In this document: positions 42,399 through 51,948 of the stretch, piece after piece
How positions within the stretch are numbered: position 1 is the first letter of the stretch
Layout of the letters: each line of letters opens with the position of its first letter
Assembly (NCBI RefSeq): GCF_038561955.2
Contig: NZ_CP138333.2
Location: forward strand, 806,001-870,000
Length of the DNA stretch: 64,000 nt
Direction of reading: 5' to 3'
Origin: Salinicoccus sp. Bachu38
GTDB lineage: Bacteria; Bacillota; Bacilli; Staphylococcales; Salinicoccaceae
Position numbers and translations under genes: made by a program
The notes under the pieces: model-generated
Databases searched by the model: none
What the model saw: the letters and a program-made list of their open reading frames with translations, nothing else
What the model was told of the DNA's origin: nothing

Positions 42399-42566
42399 CC
42401 CATTTCTGAATTAATATAGTATTCAGAATAATCAATAAGGAGGGGCGTGTCAACTCCATGTCAGATATTCCTACATACCGATTCAAGATGGTGGGATTAG
42501 GAACTGGGCTTTTATTTTGTTAATATATAGGTAGATAACATGTTTTTTAAAAAGGGAAGGGATCAT

Positions 42567-44021
42567 ATGACAGAAAGTGGATGGCAGTTGGAACACAGTT
42601 ACGCCAGTCTACCCGAGATATTCTATAAGTCAGCAAAGCCGGAGCGCGCGGAGTTTCCGGAAATCGTCCTGTTCAACTGGAAGCTGGCCGAAACGCTGGG
42701 ACTCGATCCGAGAAATCTTCAGACGGCATCCGGCGATGTCTTTTCAGGCAATACGATTCCGGATGGCGGCATGCCGATTGCACAGGCCTATGCCGGCCAC
42801 CAGTTCGGCAGCTTTACCATGCTCGGTGATGGCCGGGCAATTCTCCTCGGCGAGCAGATTACGCCGGACGGACAGCGGTTCGACATCCAGCTGAAGGGGG
42901 CTGGACGCACAGCGTTCTCCCGCATGGGAGACGGGCGTGCACCCCTTGGGCCGATGCTCAGGGAATACATCGTCAGCGAGGCAATGCATGCGCTCGGCAT
43001 CCCGTCGACCCGTGCGCTGGCCCTGGTGACGACCGGAGAGGCGGTCAGCCGTGACAGGATGCTGCCCGGTGCGGTATTGACCCGTGTGGCTGAGAGTCAT
43101 ATGCGGGTGGGCACGTTCGAATACGCCGCCCGCACCGAAGGGGAGGGCAACGTCAAAATACTTGCCGACTATGCCATTGAACGCCATTATCCGGAGCTTG
43201 CCGGTGAGGACGACGATGAAAAGTATCTGAAGTTCCTGGATGCGGTCATCGACCGCCAGGCATCCCTCATCAGCAAGTGGCAGCTGGTGGGATTCATCCA
43301 TGGTGTGATGAATACGGATAATATGACCATCAGCGGAGAGACGATCGACTATGGTCCATGCGCCTTCATGGACACGTATGATCCGGAGGCGTCCTTCAGC
43401 TCGATCGATGTCAACAAGCGTTATCGCTACCGCAACCAGCCGGGCATCGCCCAGTGGAATCTCGCACGGTTTGCAGAAACGCTGCTGCCGCTCCTCGATG
43501 AGGATAAGGAGGAGGCGGTGCAGATCGCACAGGACTCCCTGAGTGCATTCGGCAGACTGTATAATGAATACTGGCAGGCCGGCATGCGGGATAAGCTGGG
43601 GCTGGTCGGCGGCAAGGCGGATGATGACCTGGCGATGGAACTGCTCGATCTGATGGCGCATCATAAAGCCGACTATACACAGACGTTCAGGGCGCTGTCT
43701 CTGGACGACCCGGATGGCGTGGAATTCAGCGACAGCGAGCGCTTCAACGACTGGCACGGCAGGTGGCAGGAACGACTGGAAGCACAGGATGCAACGATGG
43801 AGGCTGCCCACATGCTCATGCGCAGTGTGAATCCGGCGGTCATCCCGAGGAACCATCTGGTGGAGGAGGCGCTCGACCTCGCCGTGGAGCAGGGCGACTA
43901 CAGCAAGGCATCCAAGCTGATCGAGGTGCTGACGAACCCGTTCGATGATGGGCACGACAAGGAGTACAAGGAGCCGCCCGAAGATGATGACAAGGTCCAT
44001 ATGACATTTTGTGGCACATGA
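42567..44021 (+). CDS. selO: Protein adenylyltransferase SelO
   Basis: A 484-residue pseudokinase-fold enzyme that attaches AMP to protein Ser, Thr or Tyr residues. Visible blocks are MPIAQAYAGHQFGSFTMLGDGRAILLGE, LKGAGRTAFSRMGDGRAPLGPMLREYIVSEAMHALGIPSTRALALV, and the metal/catalytic HGVMNTDNMTISGETIDYGPCAFMD. ATG at 42567 with GGGAAGGGA at 5 bases. Usual length. Linked to redox stress in other organisms; here it lies near glutathione peroxidase and PNPOx-like genes. Confidence 0.94.
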   Translation: MTESGWQLEHSYASLPEIFYKSAKPERAEFPEIVLFNWKLAETLGLDPRNLQTASGDVFSGNTIPDGGMPIAQAYAGHQFGSFTMLGDGRAILLGEQITPDGQRFDIQLKGAGRTAFSRMGDGRAPLGPMLREYIVSEAMHALGIPSTRALALVTTGEAVSRDRMLPGAVLTRVAESHMRVGTFEYAARTEGEGNVKILADYAIERHYPELAGEDDDEKYLKFLDAVIDRQASLISKWQLVGFIHGVMNTDNMTISGETIDYGPCAFMDTYDPEASFSSIDVNKRYRYRNQPGIAQWNLARFAETLLPLLDEDKEEAVQIAQDSLSAFGRLYNEYWQAGMRDKLGLVGGKADDDLAMELLDLMAHHKADYTQTFRALSLDDPDGVEFSDSERFNDWHGRWQERLEAQDATMEAAHMLMRSVNPAVIPRNHLVEEALDLAVEQGDYSKASKLIEVLTNPFDDGHDKEYKEPPEDDDKVHMTFCGT

Positions 44022-44032
44022 TATATGAAGAA

Positions 44033-44062
44033 AAGCGTATTCCCGGTGGGAATACGCTTTTT
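44033..44062 (+). terminator. Terminator after selO
   Basis: AAGCGTATTCCC and GGGAATACGCTT arms with a GGT loop, then TTT. Confidence 0.85.
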
Positions 44063-44082
44063 GCGTGGGGGGGATGCATTTG

Positions 44083-44114
44083 ATTGCCATCGGCCGGAAT
44101 GCTCAGTGGCAGTT
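44083..44114 (-). repeat. Dispersed palindromic repeat, copy R6
   Basis: On the minus strand AACTGCCACTGAGCATTCCGG then CCGATGGCAAT. The stem TGCCA/TGGCA replaces TGTCA/TGACA of other copies, a paired change that keeps the fold. Confidence 0.55.
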
Positions 44115-44128
44115 GACCGGCACACACC

Positions 44129-44722
44129 CTATTTCCGCCCCTTCACATTGAAGAAGTCGCCGCCCTTCTTCTTCTCATCATCGGTGCCCCAGTCGGTGAC
44201 ATCGGATTGTCTCACAAGGTGGGGAATATGTTTGGAGCAGTGTATGTAGGCTTCATCCACGCGGATTCTTACCCAGCGTTCGGCGCGGCCTCCTTCCTCT
44301 GTGTGCATCTGTTCGATTGTGGCGGCGTCGAGGCCGATGGCGGGAAGGTCTTCATTTTCGATGATTGCTGCGCTGCCATTGACGTGGAGGCCGATGTGGT
44401 GGGTGAAGAAGTCGATGAACATCAGGCCGATATGCGGGTTTTCGGTAATATTGCCGAGGCTCGCCATCACGCCGTTGCCGCGGTATTCGGGGTAGAGGAG
44501 GGTGTGCGCATCCAGAACCCGCACGAATCCGGGATCGCCGGCGCGGAATGAGTTGTCGCAGTTGCCTTTGGCGTCAGCCGTGGAGATGAAGACCATTTCC
44601 TGGTCTGCGATAAACCGGGTCATCTCATGGTTCACATGATCGATCATCTGGTTCGTGTAGAATGCATCGGCGCGTCTTTTCGTACCATAGTGGGTCTGAA
44701 GGTTGCGTTCGCCTTGGGACAT
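44129..44722 (-). CDS. Pyridoxamine 5'-phosphate oxidase-family protein
   Basis: A 197-residue split-barrel flavin-binding-type protein. EMVFISTADAKGNCDNSFRAGDPGFVRVLD and NPHIGLMFIDFF are typical of PNPOx-like proteins, as is DEAYIHCSKHIPH near the end. It may bind FMN, F420 or haem. ATG at 44722 with AAAGGAA at 9 bases; the longer frame is not supported. Role unknown; general redox or quencher function is possible. Confidence 0.82.
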   Translation of the reverse strand: MSQGERNLQTHYGTKRRADAFYTNQMIDHVNHEMTRFIADQEMVFISTADAKGNCDNSFRAGDPGFVRVLDAHTLLYPEYRGNGVMASLGNITENPHIGLMFIDFFTHHIGLHVNGSAAIIENEDLPAIGLDAATIEQMHTEEGGRAERWVRIRVDEAYIHCSKHIPHLVRQSDVTDWGTDDEKKKGGDFFNVKGRK

Positions 44723-44750
44723 TGGAGTCTTCCTTTCCATATGCGGACAT

Positions 44751-44788
44751 AAAAAGAGTGGGCACGAGATCTGATGGTCCGTGCTCAC
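44751..44788 (-). terminator. Terminator of the glutathione peroxidase gene
   Basis: On the minus strand GTGAGCACG and CGTGCCCAC pair, followed by TCTTTTTAT. Confidence 0.7.
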
Positions 44789-44795
44789 TGTCATG

Positions 44796-45269
44796 TCAGA
44801 GTACTTTTTCGATGTCTTTCTTCATTTTGAGCGGGGATGTGGTCGGGGCCACACGTGTCACGACGTTGCCGTCACGGTCTACAAGGAATTTGGTGAAGTT
44901 CCACTTGATCTTGTCGCCCATCATGCCCCCCGCTTCGCTTCTCAGGTGCTTGAACAGCGGGTGGGCATCCTCACCGTTGACATCGATGATGTCATGGATG
45001 TCGAAAGTGACGCCATGATTGATGCGGCAGGCTTCCTCTGCATCCTGTGCCGATCCGGGTTCCTGGTTGTTGAACTGGTTGGAGGGGAAGCCGAGGACGA
45101 CGAGGTCCTGATCCTTGTATTCCTGGTGCAGTGTTTCGAGTTCATCGTACTGCCCGCGCAGGCCGCATTGGCTTGCGGTGTTCGCAATCAGCAACGGTCT
45201 GCCTTTATATTTGTCGAGCGAATACGTCTCGCCATTCGCCTTTTTGACTTCTATATCATAGATACTCAT
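44796..45269 (-). CDS. Glutathione peroxidase-family thiol peroxidase (BsaA-like)
   Basis: A 157-residue thioredoxin-fold peroxidase. Active Cys lies in NTASQCGL, Gln in FPSNQFNNQEP, and Trp-Asn in KWNFTKFLVDRDG. The selenocysteine is replaced by Cys as in other Bacillota; the reductant is probably thioredoxin or bacilliredoxin rather than glutathione. ATG with AGGAGTG upstream. Confidence 0.93.
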   Translation of the reverse strand: MSIYDIEVKKANGETYSLDKYKGRPLLIANTASQCGLRGQYDELETLHQEYKDQDLVVLGFPSNQFNNQEPGSAQDAEEACRINHGVTFDIHDIIDVNGEDAHPLFKHLRSEAGGMMGDKIKWNFTKFLVDRDGNVVTRVAPTTSPLKMKKDIEKVL

Positions 45270-45355
45270 ACGAACACTCCTTTATGGGATGATACCTACA
45301 TTATATGTAATCCTGGACACAAGCACCATTGATTCGGCTTGTACTCCAGGATCGG

Positions 45356-45571
45356 TTATCCCATCTGCCTGTCGGATTGGGGATAGGAGAAGAAGGCGGC
45401 TCGGCTTTTGTCTGCAAAGCCGCATTCCATGCAGACATAGCGGTGTGCCTTGCCGTTGAGATAGCATTTGACGATATCCCTGTGCATGCAGTCCGCCTGG
45501 TCTTTCAATTCTCCCTTTTCGCGTTTTATTTCGATCAGCTTCTCAATCTGCTGGCTCGAAAACTTTTCCAT
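45356..45571 (-). CDS. Small zinc-ribbon-like protein
   Basis: A 71-residue protein. A basic/acidic helix (SSQQIEKLIEIKREKGELKDQ) is followed by CMHRDIVKCYLNGKAHRYVCMECGF, with Cys and His residues spaced to bind one zinc. The ATG at 45571 has GGAAAGGAAG just upstream. Nucleic-acid or protein binding is possible. No family name recognised. Confidence 0.6.
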   Translation of the reverse strand: MEKFSSQQIEKLIEIKREKGELKDQADCMHRDIVKCYLNGKAHRYVCMECGFADKSRAAFFSYPQSDRQMG

Positions 45572-45816
45572 CTTCCTTTCCTCCTCTGCGTATGAGTATC
45601 CCATGAATTTATTTTTCAATGCGTTGATAGTCTTACATATCCGTTTTTGGGGCGGTTAATCATTATGGGGTGAATTTTTACAATTAAATCGTTTTCATAT
45701 TACATAAACTGGATACATGTCTGTTATATTCAAACAAATTCGTCCTATCGCATCGGGCGGTTATGCTATGATATATTCTAACTACTCATCCATGGGGAAA
45801 CGGGAGGGGAATGCCG

Positions 45817-47595
45817 ATGACAGCTGAAATGATTTTTGTTGCCCTGATGATCGTACTGATGCTCCTTGGCCTGCTGTTTGAAGTCGCCCGTGCCGACCTG
45901 ATCGTCTTCTTCTTTCTGGTCGTCTTTCTGCTGACGGGAATCATTTCAACCGAACAGGCGCTGAGCGGCTTTTCCAATGAAGGGATGCTCACCGTCCTGC
46001 TTCTTTTCATCGTTGCCGGTGCCATCCAGAAGCATGGCATCATAGAAAATTACATCGACCGCCTGCTCAGCGACCACAGGGGGACGAAGCGCTCGATGAT
46101 CAAGCTGCTTGCGCCGATCTCGCTGTTTTCGGGATTTCTCAATAATACGCCGATCGTGGTCACACTGACGCCCATCATCAAAAACTGGTGTCAGAAGAAT
46201 GGGATTGCGCCATCGAAATTCCTCATCCCACTGTCCTATGTGACGATTCTCGGCGGGACGATCACACTGATCGGCACATCGACGAACCTGGTGGTGCATG
46301 GCCTCCTCATCGAGTCAGGACGGGAAGGCTTCGGATTCTTCCAGCTGTCGGTCGTCGGATTGCCGATTGCGCTTGCCGGCCTGGTCTACATTTTCACCCT
46401 TGGGTATCGTCTGCTGCCGAACACGCTCGGGGCAAAGGAGCAGATCCGCGAGGAAGTGAAGGAATTTCTGGCGGAAGCGGTGATCGAGAAGGACTACGAG
46501 CACGTCAATGGCCGAATCGTCGAAGCGGTGAACAACTCGCTGAAGGGGATATACATCATCGAAATCATCCGCAATGAGACCCGCATCTTTCCCGTGACGC
46601 CGAGTACCGTAATCGAAGAGGGGGACCACCTGCTGTTCTCCGGTACAATCAATACGATCGCATCCGTGCAGAAGCAGAAGGGCATCACGCTGAAGACGGG
46701 CACGGACCAGACACTGGACAGCCTGAAGGACGACAAGTTCGAGCTGGTCGAGGCGGTCATCTCCCATCAGTCGGGACTGGTGGGGAAATCCGTGAAATCC
46801 GCACGGTTCCGTTCGAAATACAGTGCCGGCGTCATTGCTGTCCATCGCAATAATGAGCGGATCAAGAGCCGTGTCGGGGATATCATACTGAAGCCGGGCG
46901 ATACGGTGCTGCTGCTCGCCGGCAATGATTTTCTGGAGACGCACATGCATTCCATCGACTTCTATGTCGTCACTTCCCTGACGCCGCCGGAACCGCTGCA
47001 TCAGAGCAGTGCGAAAGGATGGGCGGGCCTTGCACTTCTGCTCGTCATGATCGCCTCTGTGACGCTCGGATTCCTGTCGATGTTCGAGGCGATGCTGATT
47101 GCGGTCATCCTGCTGATGCTCTTCAAATTCATCAACGCCGATGAGATGTTGAGCTATATCCAGTTCAACGTCATCCTGCTCATTGCCAGTGCGTTCGGCG
47201 TCGGGGCGGCGATGATGGAATCGGGCCTCGCCCAGTTCCTGGCCGAAAACATGCTGATGGTCGCAAGACCGCTCGGGGTTCTAGGTGTCATCGCCATCCT
47301 ATACATCATGACGAACATATTCACTGAACTGATCACCAACACCGGGGCAGCCGTGCTGATGTTTCCGATTGCGATGGAGATGGCGACGCAGATGAACATG
47401 GACTACATGGGACTCACCGTGACCATCGCCATCGCGGCTTCCGCAAGCTTCATCACACCGATCGGCTACCAGACGAACCTGATCGTCTATGGTCCCGGCG
47501 GCTACAAGTTCACCGACTACATCAAAGTGGGCGTCCCATTGTCATTGATGACGATGGTGATCTCCACACTGATCATCTATACCGTATGGTTCTAA
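45817..47595 (+). CDS. SLC13/DASS-type carrier with two RCK_C (TrkA-C) domains
   Basis: A 592-residue protein. Membrane half one (about 1-185) includes the NNTPIVVTLTPI hairpin motif. Two cytosolic RCK_C domains follow (about 205-285 and 290-385; the second has SVKSARFRSKYSAGVIAVHRNNERI). Membrane half two (395-592) has ITNTGAAVLMFPIA. The layout matches Na+/sulfate or anion symporters of the SAC1/SLT type. ATG at 45817 is 7 bases from GGAGGGG. A TGCTATGAT extended -10 near 45765 may be its promoter. Substrate: sulfate or a carboxylate. Confidence 0.85.
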   Translation: MTAEMIFVALMIVLMLLGLLFEVARADLIVFFFLVVFLLTGIISTEQALSGFSNEGMLTVLLLFIVAGAIQKHGIIENYIDRLLSDHRGTKRSMIKLLAPISLFSGFLNNTPIVVTLTPIIKNWCQKNGIAPSKFLIPLSYVTILGGTITLIGTSTNLVVHGLLIESGREGFGFFQLSVVGLPIALAGLVYIFTLGYRLLPNTLGAKEQIREEVKEFLAEAVIEKDYEHVNGRIVEAVNNSLKGIYIIEIIRNETRIFPVTPSTVIEEGDHLLFSGTINTIASVQKQKGITLKTGTDQTLDSLKDDKFELVEAVISHQSGLVGKSVKSARFRSKYSAGVIAVHRNNERIKSRVGDIILKPGDTVLLLAGNDFLETHMHSIDFYVVTSLTPPEPLHQSSAKGWAGLALLLVMIASVTLGFLSMFEAMLIAVILLMLFKFINADEMLSYIQFNVILLIASAFGVGAAMMESGLAQFLAENMLMVARPLGVLGVIAILYIMTNIFTELITNTGAAVLMFPIAMEMATQMNMDYMGLTVTIAIAASASFITPIGYQTNLIVYGPGGYKFTDYIKVGVPLSLMTMVISTLIIYTVWF

Positions 47596-47630
47596 AATAA
47601 AGTACACAGAGAAGGAAAGGATAGAAAAAG

Positions 47631-48614
47631 ATGAAACTGGGCATCCTGGATCAAATGCCGCAGCCAAAGGGCAAGACGGCTGAACAGACGGCAGCACACA
47701 CGATTGATATGGCACAGACGGCGGAAAGCCTTGGATACAAACGCTACTGGTTCGCAGAGCATCATGCCACTCGCGGCATGGTGTCGAGTGCGCCGGAGAT
47801 CATGATGGCCACGGTGGCGAGCCGGACCAGAACGCTGAAGGTGGGCAGCGGGGGCATCCTGCTGCCGCAATACAGCCCCTTCAAGGTGGCATCGCAGATT
47901 GCACAGCTCGAGTCGCTGTTTCCCGGGCGTATCGAGGCGGGCGTCGGACGCTCGCCCGGCGGCGGGGAGTTCATCCGAAAGCTGCTGGCGGACGGCAAGC
48001 CGAACCAGATGGCCGAATACCCGGATAAACTGAAGGATCTGATACAGTATCTGGACGGCAGCGCCAGAGTGCGGGCCGCACCACGGACCACCGCGCGCCC
48101 GGAACTCCATTCGCTCGGCCTCGGGGAAAACAGTGCCGTACTTGCCGGAATCCTCGGCATCGGCTATGTTTTCGGCCACTTCATCCGGCCGGACCGCGGC
48201 GTGGAGGCATTCCGCGCGTATCATGATGCATTCGAGCCGGGGTTCATGGAAAACCCCGTCGCACGTGCATGTGCATTCGTGATCTGCGGTGAGGATGACG
48301 ACCATGCAGAAGCGCTGGCGCAGAGCCAGGACATCTGGCTCCTGAATGTGGAGAAGGGGCTCGACAGCCAGGTGCCGACGCCGGAAGCGGCGCAGAAGAA
48401 GTATGAAGCACTGACGGAGGCGGAACGTGAAAAAATAAGGAACAACCGCAGGCGTATGATCATCGGCGGCCCGGATACGGTCAGGGCAGAGCTTGACCAC
48501 TACAGCGGCCTGTACGAATGCGACGACTGGCTCATCCTGTGCAACCTCCATGACTGGGAGGAGAAGAAGCGTTCATTTGAACGGCTTGCCGAAATTTATT
48601 TGCAGCAGCCTTAA
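47631..48614 (+). CDS. LLM-class flavin-dependent oxidoreductase (MsnO8-like)
   Basis: A 327-residue luciferase-like protein. It begins MKLGILDQMPQPKGKTAEQTAAHTIDMAQTAESLGYKRYWFAEHHA and continues SGGILLPQYSPFKVASQIAQLESLFPGRIEAGVGRSPGG, the hallmark of the MsnO8 branch. It uses reduced FMN and O2. It is 35 bases after the carrier gene and likely co-transcribed. Substrate unknown. Confidence 0.88.
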   Translation: MKLGILDQMPQPKGKTAEQTAAHTIDMAQTAESLGYKRYWFAEHHATRGMVSSAPEIMMATVASRTRTLKVGSGGILLPQYSPFKVASQIAQLESLFPGRIEAGVGRSPGGGEFIRKLLADGKPNQMAEYPDKLKDLIQYLDGSARVRAAPRTTARPELHSLGLGENSAVLAGILGIGYVFGHFIRPDRGVEAFRAYHDAFEPGFMENPVARACAFVICGEDDDHAEALAQSQDIWLLNVEKGLDSQVPTPEAAQKKYEALTEAEREKIRNNRRRMIIGGPDTVRAELDHYSGLYECDDWLILCNLHDWEEKKRSFERLAEIYLQQP

Positions 48615-48709
48615 TATGATATTGTAAAAGTGCTTCACTCAATCGCTTTCATCGTCAACGATTTTTGTGCTATATTAGCTTAGTTGACTTTAGAAAGAGG
48701 TGTTGCATC

Positions 48710-50047
48710 ATGGAATTTACAGTATGGAATCTTGTGACCGATCTCGGTCTCATTGCGATGCTGCTGCTCGTTGGAATGTTCCTGCGCGCACGCATCGGCA
48801 TCCTGCAGCGGTCATTCATGCCGGCAAGCATCATCGCGGGGATCCTCGGACTGATCTTCGGACCGAACATGCTCGGATGGCTGTCATTTTCAGAGTTCAT
48901 CGGGGATTATCCCGGTGTACTGATCGCGATCGTATTCGCTGCGATCCCGCTGACCACGGGTCGGTTCAATATCAGGAAGATGATCAACAAGGTCGGCGGA
49001 CTGTGGTCCTATTCACAGATTGCGATGCTCTTGATGTGGGGGCTCGGACTGCTGTTTGCGCTGGTGCTGCTCGTGCCGGCATTTGACGTCCACAACGGCT
49101 TCGGACTCATCCTTGCCGCCGGCTTCGTCGGCGGCCATGGCACCGCAGCCGCACTCGGGGATGCATTCGCCCAGCAGGGCTGGGAAGAAGCCACTTCCCT
49201 TGCGATGACATCCGCAACGCTCGGTGCCATCCTGGCCATCGGGGTCGGTCTGGCGCTGATCAGGAAAAGTGCGAATGAAGGATATGCGAACTATATTTCC
49301 AGATTCGATGAGCTGCCCGAGGAGCTCAGGACAGGGCTCATCCCGGAGGAGAAGCGTGTATGGGGCGGGAAGGATACGGTTTCCGCCATCTCCATCGACC
49401 CGCTCGTCTTCCATATGGCACTCGTCGTCTTCGTCACGATGATCGGCTACTATTTGAGCCAGTTCGGGGAATCCCTCTATGACGGGCTTGCCATTCCGGC
49501 ATTCTCCCTCGCTTTCCTCGTCGGCCTCGCCCTGAGCCTGCTGCTCCAGGCAGCCGACATGGACAAGTACATCGACAAGAGCGTGATGTCCAAAGTGAGC
49601 GGCAGTGCAACAGATGTCCTCGTCGCCTTCGGCATCGCCTCCATCAACCTGACGGTCGTTGCACAGAACCTGGTGCCGTTCCTCATACTGATGGCTTTCG
49701 GCATACTGTTCACATATACTTTCTACCGGTTCGTCTCCCAGTACTATTTCCAGGAGCACTGGTTTGAAAAGGGAATATTTACATTTGGCTGGATTACGGG
49801 GGCTGTTGCAATGGGTATTGCGCTGCTCCGCATCGTCGATCCGAAGCTTGAAAGCGGAACGCTCGAGGACTATGGGCTTGCCTATATCCCGATTGCGCCC
49901 GTCGAAATTGCGCTCATCACCTTTGCACCGCTGTTCATTTTGAACGGACAGCACTGGCTGTTTTCGGTGATTACGATTGTGTTGAGCCTGGCCATCATCA
50001 TCTTCTCCTACTCGAGAGGATGGCTGCACCTGAAGAGGAATGCATAA
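48710..50047 (+). CDS. Sodium/glutamate symporter-like protein (GltS family)
   Basis: A 445-residue carrier with two inverted halves of five or six helices. It has GFVGGHGTAAALGDAFAQQGWEEATSLAMTSATLGAILAIGVGLALI in the first half, the glycine-rich Na+/substrate hairpin of GltS, and WITGAVAMGIALLRIVDP in the second. Imports glutamate with Na+. ATG at 48710 with GAGGTG at 8 bases; the upstream codons from 48665 are unsupported. Confidence 0.85.
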   Translation: MEFTVWNLVTDLGLIAMLLLVGMFLRARIGILQRSFMPASIIAGILGLIFGPNMLGWLSFSEFIGDYPGVLIAIVFAAIPLTTGRFNIRKMINKVGGLWSYSQIAMLLMWGLGLLFALVLLVPAFDVHNGFGLILAAGFVGGHGTAAALGDAFAQQGWEEATSLAMTSATLGAILAIGVGLALIRKSANEGYANYISRFDELPEELRTGLIPEEKRVWGGKDTVSAISIDPLVFHMALVVFVTMIGYYLSQFGESLYDGLAIPAFSLAFLVGLALSLLLQAADMDKYIDKSVMSKVSGSATDVLVAFGIASINLTVVAQNLVPFLILMAFGILFTYTFYRFVSQYYFQEHWFEKGIFTFGWITGAVAMGIALLRIVDPKLESGTLEDYGLAYIPIAPVEIALITFAPLFILNGQHWLFSVITIVLSLAIIIFSYSRGWLHLKRNA

Positions 50048-50059
50048 GTAGATAAAATG

Positions 50060-50090
50060 AAGACCCTCTCGGATGAGCGGGTCTTTTTTT
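50060..50090 (+). terminator. Terminator after the GltS-type gene
   Basis: AAGACCC-CTC and GAG-GGGTCTT arms followed by TTTTT. Confidence 0.85.
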
Positions 50091-50112
50091 AAGGGAAGAG
50101 AGTGGGGCGCCC

Positions 50113-50145
50113 AACTGTCAGTCGTGACTCCGACGAATGACGATT
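50113..50145 (+). repeat. Dispersed palindromic repeat, copy R3
   Basis: AACTGTCAGTCGTGACTCCG then ACGAATGACGATT, just beyond a terminator. Confidence 0.6.
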
Positions 50146-50230
50146 GGAGGCCCCTAATCCATCCACCACAGGACAAAATCCACTGATTTGTATTATACTG
50201 GAAATATAATATATTAAATGGAGCCGGATT

Positions 50231-50599
50231 ATGGAAACGGCAAACATACTTGCATGGACACTGCAGTTCGAAACGGACATTCCGAATGATATCGATGATA
50301 TTCTGATAGGGGGCGAATGCCCTATTGCTGCATACAAGACATTGAGGGATGCGGCGATCTTCACCGACAGGCGTATGATCATCCGCGATGCCCAGGGCAT
50401 GACGGGCAAGAAGGTCGAGATGTACTCCCTCCCATACAGCTCCATAGACATGTGGTCGACGGAAAATGCGGCGGGCATGTTCGATGTGAACGCCGAAGTG
50501 GAACTCTGGACGAAAGTGGGCCACATAAAGATCAATCTGGGCAAAAAAGTGGATATCCGGAAATTTGACCGTCTGATCGCTGAAGCGGTGCTGAAATAG
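50231..50599 (+). CDS. PH domain-containing protein
   Basis: A 122-residue bacterial pleckstrin-homology domain. GGECPIAAYKTLRDAAIFTDRRMIIRDAQGMTGKKVEMYSLPYSSIDMWSTENAG-like strands and a C-terminal helix RKFDRLIAEAVLK are typical. Found widely as single-domain proteins of unknown role. ATG with GGAG at 9 bases. Confidence 0.85.
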   Translation: METANILAWTLQFETDIPNDIDDILIGGECPIAAYKTLRDAAIFTDRRMIIRDAQGMTGKKVEMYSLPYSSIDMWSTENAAGMFDVNAEVELWTKVGHIKINLGKKVDIRKFDRLIAEAVLK

Positions 50600-50640
50600 A
50601 AGAAAACGCCTATCCGCGATTGATGGAAGGCGTTTTCTTC
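50599..50640. terminator. Bidirectional terminator
   Basis: GAAGAAAACGCCT and AGGCGTTTTCTTC arms between convergent genes. Confidence 0.8.
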
Positions 50641-50646
50641 TGTCTG

Positions 50647-51948
50647 CTATCTGTACATTTCTTCAACATGATCCAGGATGCCGGCCTTGAGCAGGTACTC
50701 CCTCGGGGCGAGGAACGTGACGGTAACGACACCCGGATTCCGTCCGATATCGATGGAGCCGGTTATGGTCGCCCGGTTCATGACTTCCGGCACGTCGATA
50801 TTGAATAGGGCGGCTGCCCGCTCCATGCCGTTGAGTGTAGCCCCATTCAGGTCGGCGCCGGTGCCGACGAATGATACCGGGTAGCTCTTTTCGATCTCCT
50901 CAATCCGCCACTCTGCTGCAAGTGCCTTCGCCTTCTCCAGCTCCTGTTCTGTAAACGGTCTGGCGAGGGCGGGGAGGTCTTCGCCAAGCGGGAGGATGAT
51001 GGGCCCTTCGATGACGAGGTTCTTTATGACCTCGACCTTCAAATCGACGATGCCGGCGACATCTGTCGTATGGCCCGCAATTTCTCCGTTGCCCTGCATG
51101 GCATGCATGTCTCCAAGATAGACGCCGCCGCCCTTCACTTTGACGGGGCAGATGACTGTCACACCCTCGCGGACGCGGTTGATATCCATATGGCCGTCGG
51201 TGCGGTCGATCAGCTGATCTTCCGTAATGCCGTATTCATGGGGCGCATCGATCAGGAACTGACCGAAGTCTCCGGCATTATGGGAATCGGGAAACGGTCT
51301 GGCAGGAGTCGTTCCCAGCTGTCCAAGAAATGGGATGACACGCGCCACGGCACCGACGATGTCATGGGGCGCAAAAGTGACGACGGGATTCTGTATGGAG
51401 TTTTCCGGCGTCGACATATACCGTTTCGCTTCATGCGCAATCTTTTCCGCACCTTCCTGATCCAACGTCAGACCGATCGTCCGCTTCCCATCGAATGCCA
51501 TCGTATAGGCATTGGCGAAGGTGAAGGGGGTGACATCTTCTCCACACTCCACACATCTGACCGCCCCCTGGCCGATGCCCTCTACTTTCGACCTCGGGTT
51601 TTTTGCACCGCAGTTCGGGCAGATGCCGGCAACATAGGGGTCGCCTGTGAACCTGCCTTCCATCGGTTTGTCGTTGCCGGAGGCGGTAGCCATCGATGTC
51701 ACCCGTATCGAGTTGATGTGGATTGCAATGGCATCACCGACTTCCGCACCTTCGACGAAGACGGGCTTCGTCACTTCGTGTCCGCCCTTGAGTTCCGGCG
51801 TGATCATCGGTCCCCAGCAGCCGGGTGCCGTATTGGCGACGATATGCCCACCATCTTTGACGACATACTGCATTTCATCTCCCGGATTGAGGATTCCGTT
51901 GGTAAACTGGTCGACATAGACTGTCTGCTTTGATTGCCTTTCTGTCAT
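50647..51948 (-). CDS. Acetamidase/formamidase family protein with zinc-ribbon insert
   Basis: A 433-residue FmdA/AmdA-type hydrolase of short-chain amides. NTAPGCWGPMITPE, the HINSIRV strand, DSHNAGDFGQ and HAMQGNGEIAGHTTDVAG are family blocks. Unusual is an insert near residues 110-140 with CPNCGAKNP and CVECGE, a four-cysteine zinc-ribbon. The second ATG (51948) is 9 bases from AAAGGGG; the first (51957) abuts it. Substrates may be formamide, acetamide or an amino-acid amide. Single-gene unit. Confidence 0.87.
   Translation of the reverse strand: MTERQSKQTVYVDQFTNGILNPGDEMQYVVKDGGHIVANTAPGCWGPMITPELKGGHEVTKPVFVEGAEVGDAIAIHINSIRVTSMATASGNDKPMEGRFTGDPYVAGICPNCGAKNPRSKVEGIGQGAVRCVECGEDVTPFTFANAYTMAFDGKRTIGLTLDQEGAEKIAHEAKRYMSTPENSIQNPVVTFAPHDIVGAVARVIPFLGQLGTTPARPFPDSHNAGDFGQFLIDAPHEYGITEDQLIDRTDGHMDINRVREGVTVICPVKVKGGGVYLGDMHAMQGNGEIAGHTTDVAGIVDLKVEVIKNLVIEGPIILPLGEDLPALARPFTEQELEKAKALAAEWRIEEIEKSYPVSFVGTGADLNGATLNGMERAAALFNIDVPEVMNRATITGSIDIGRNPGVVTVTFLAPREYLLKAGILDHVEEMYR

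Noticed and set aside
42744-44090. 448-codon minus-strand frame opposite selO
   Set aside because: Shadow of SelO caused by GC-rich third positions; no start signals.
45311-45349. Long imperfect inverted repeat (CCTGGA ... TCCAGG)
   Set aside because: It could be a weak terminator for the zinc-ribbon gene or an operator, but it lacks a T-tract and matches no known box, so it is not called.
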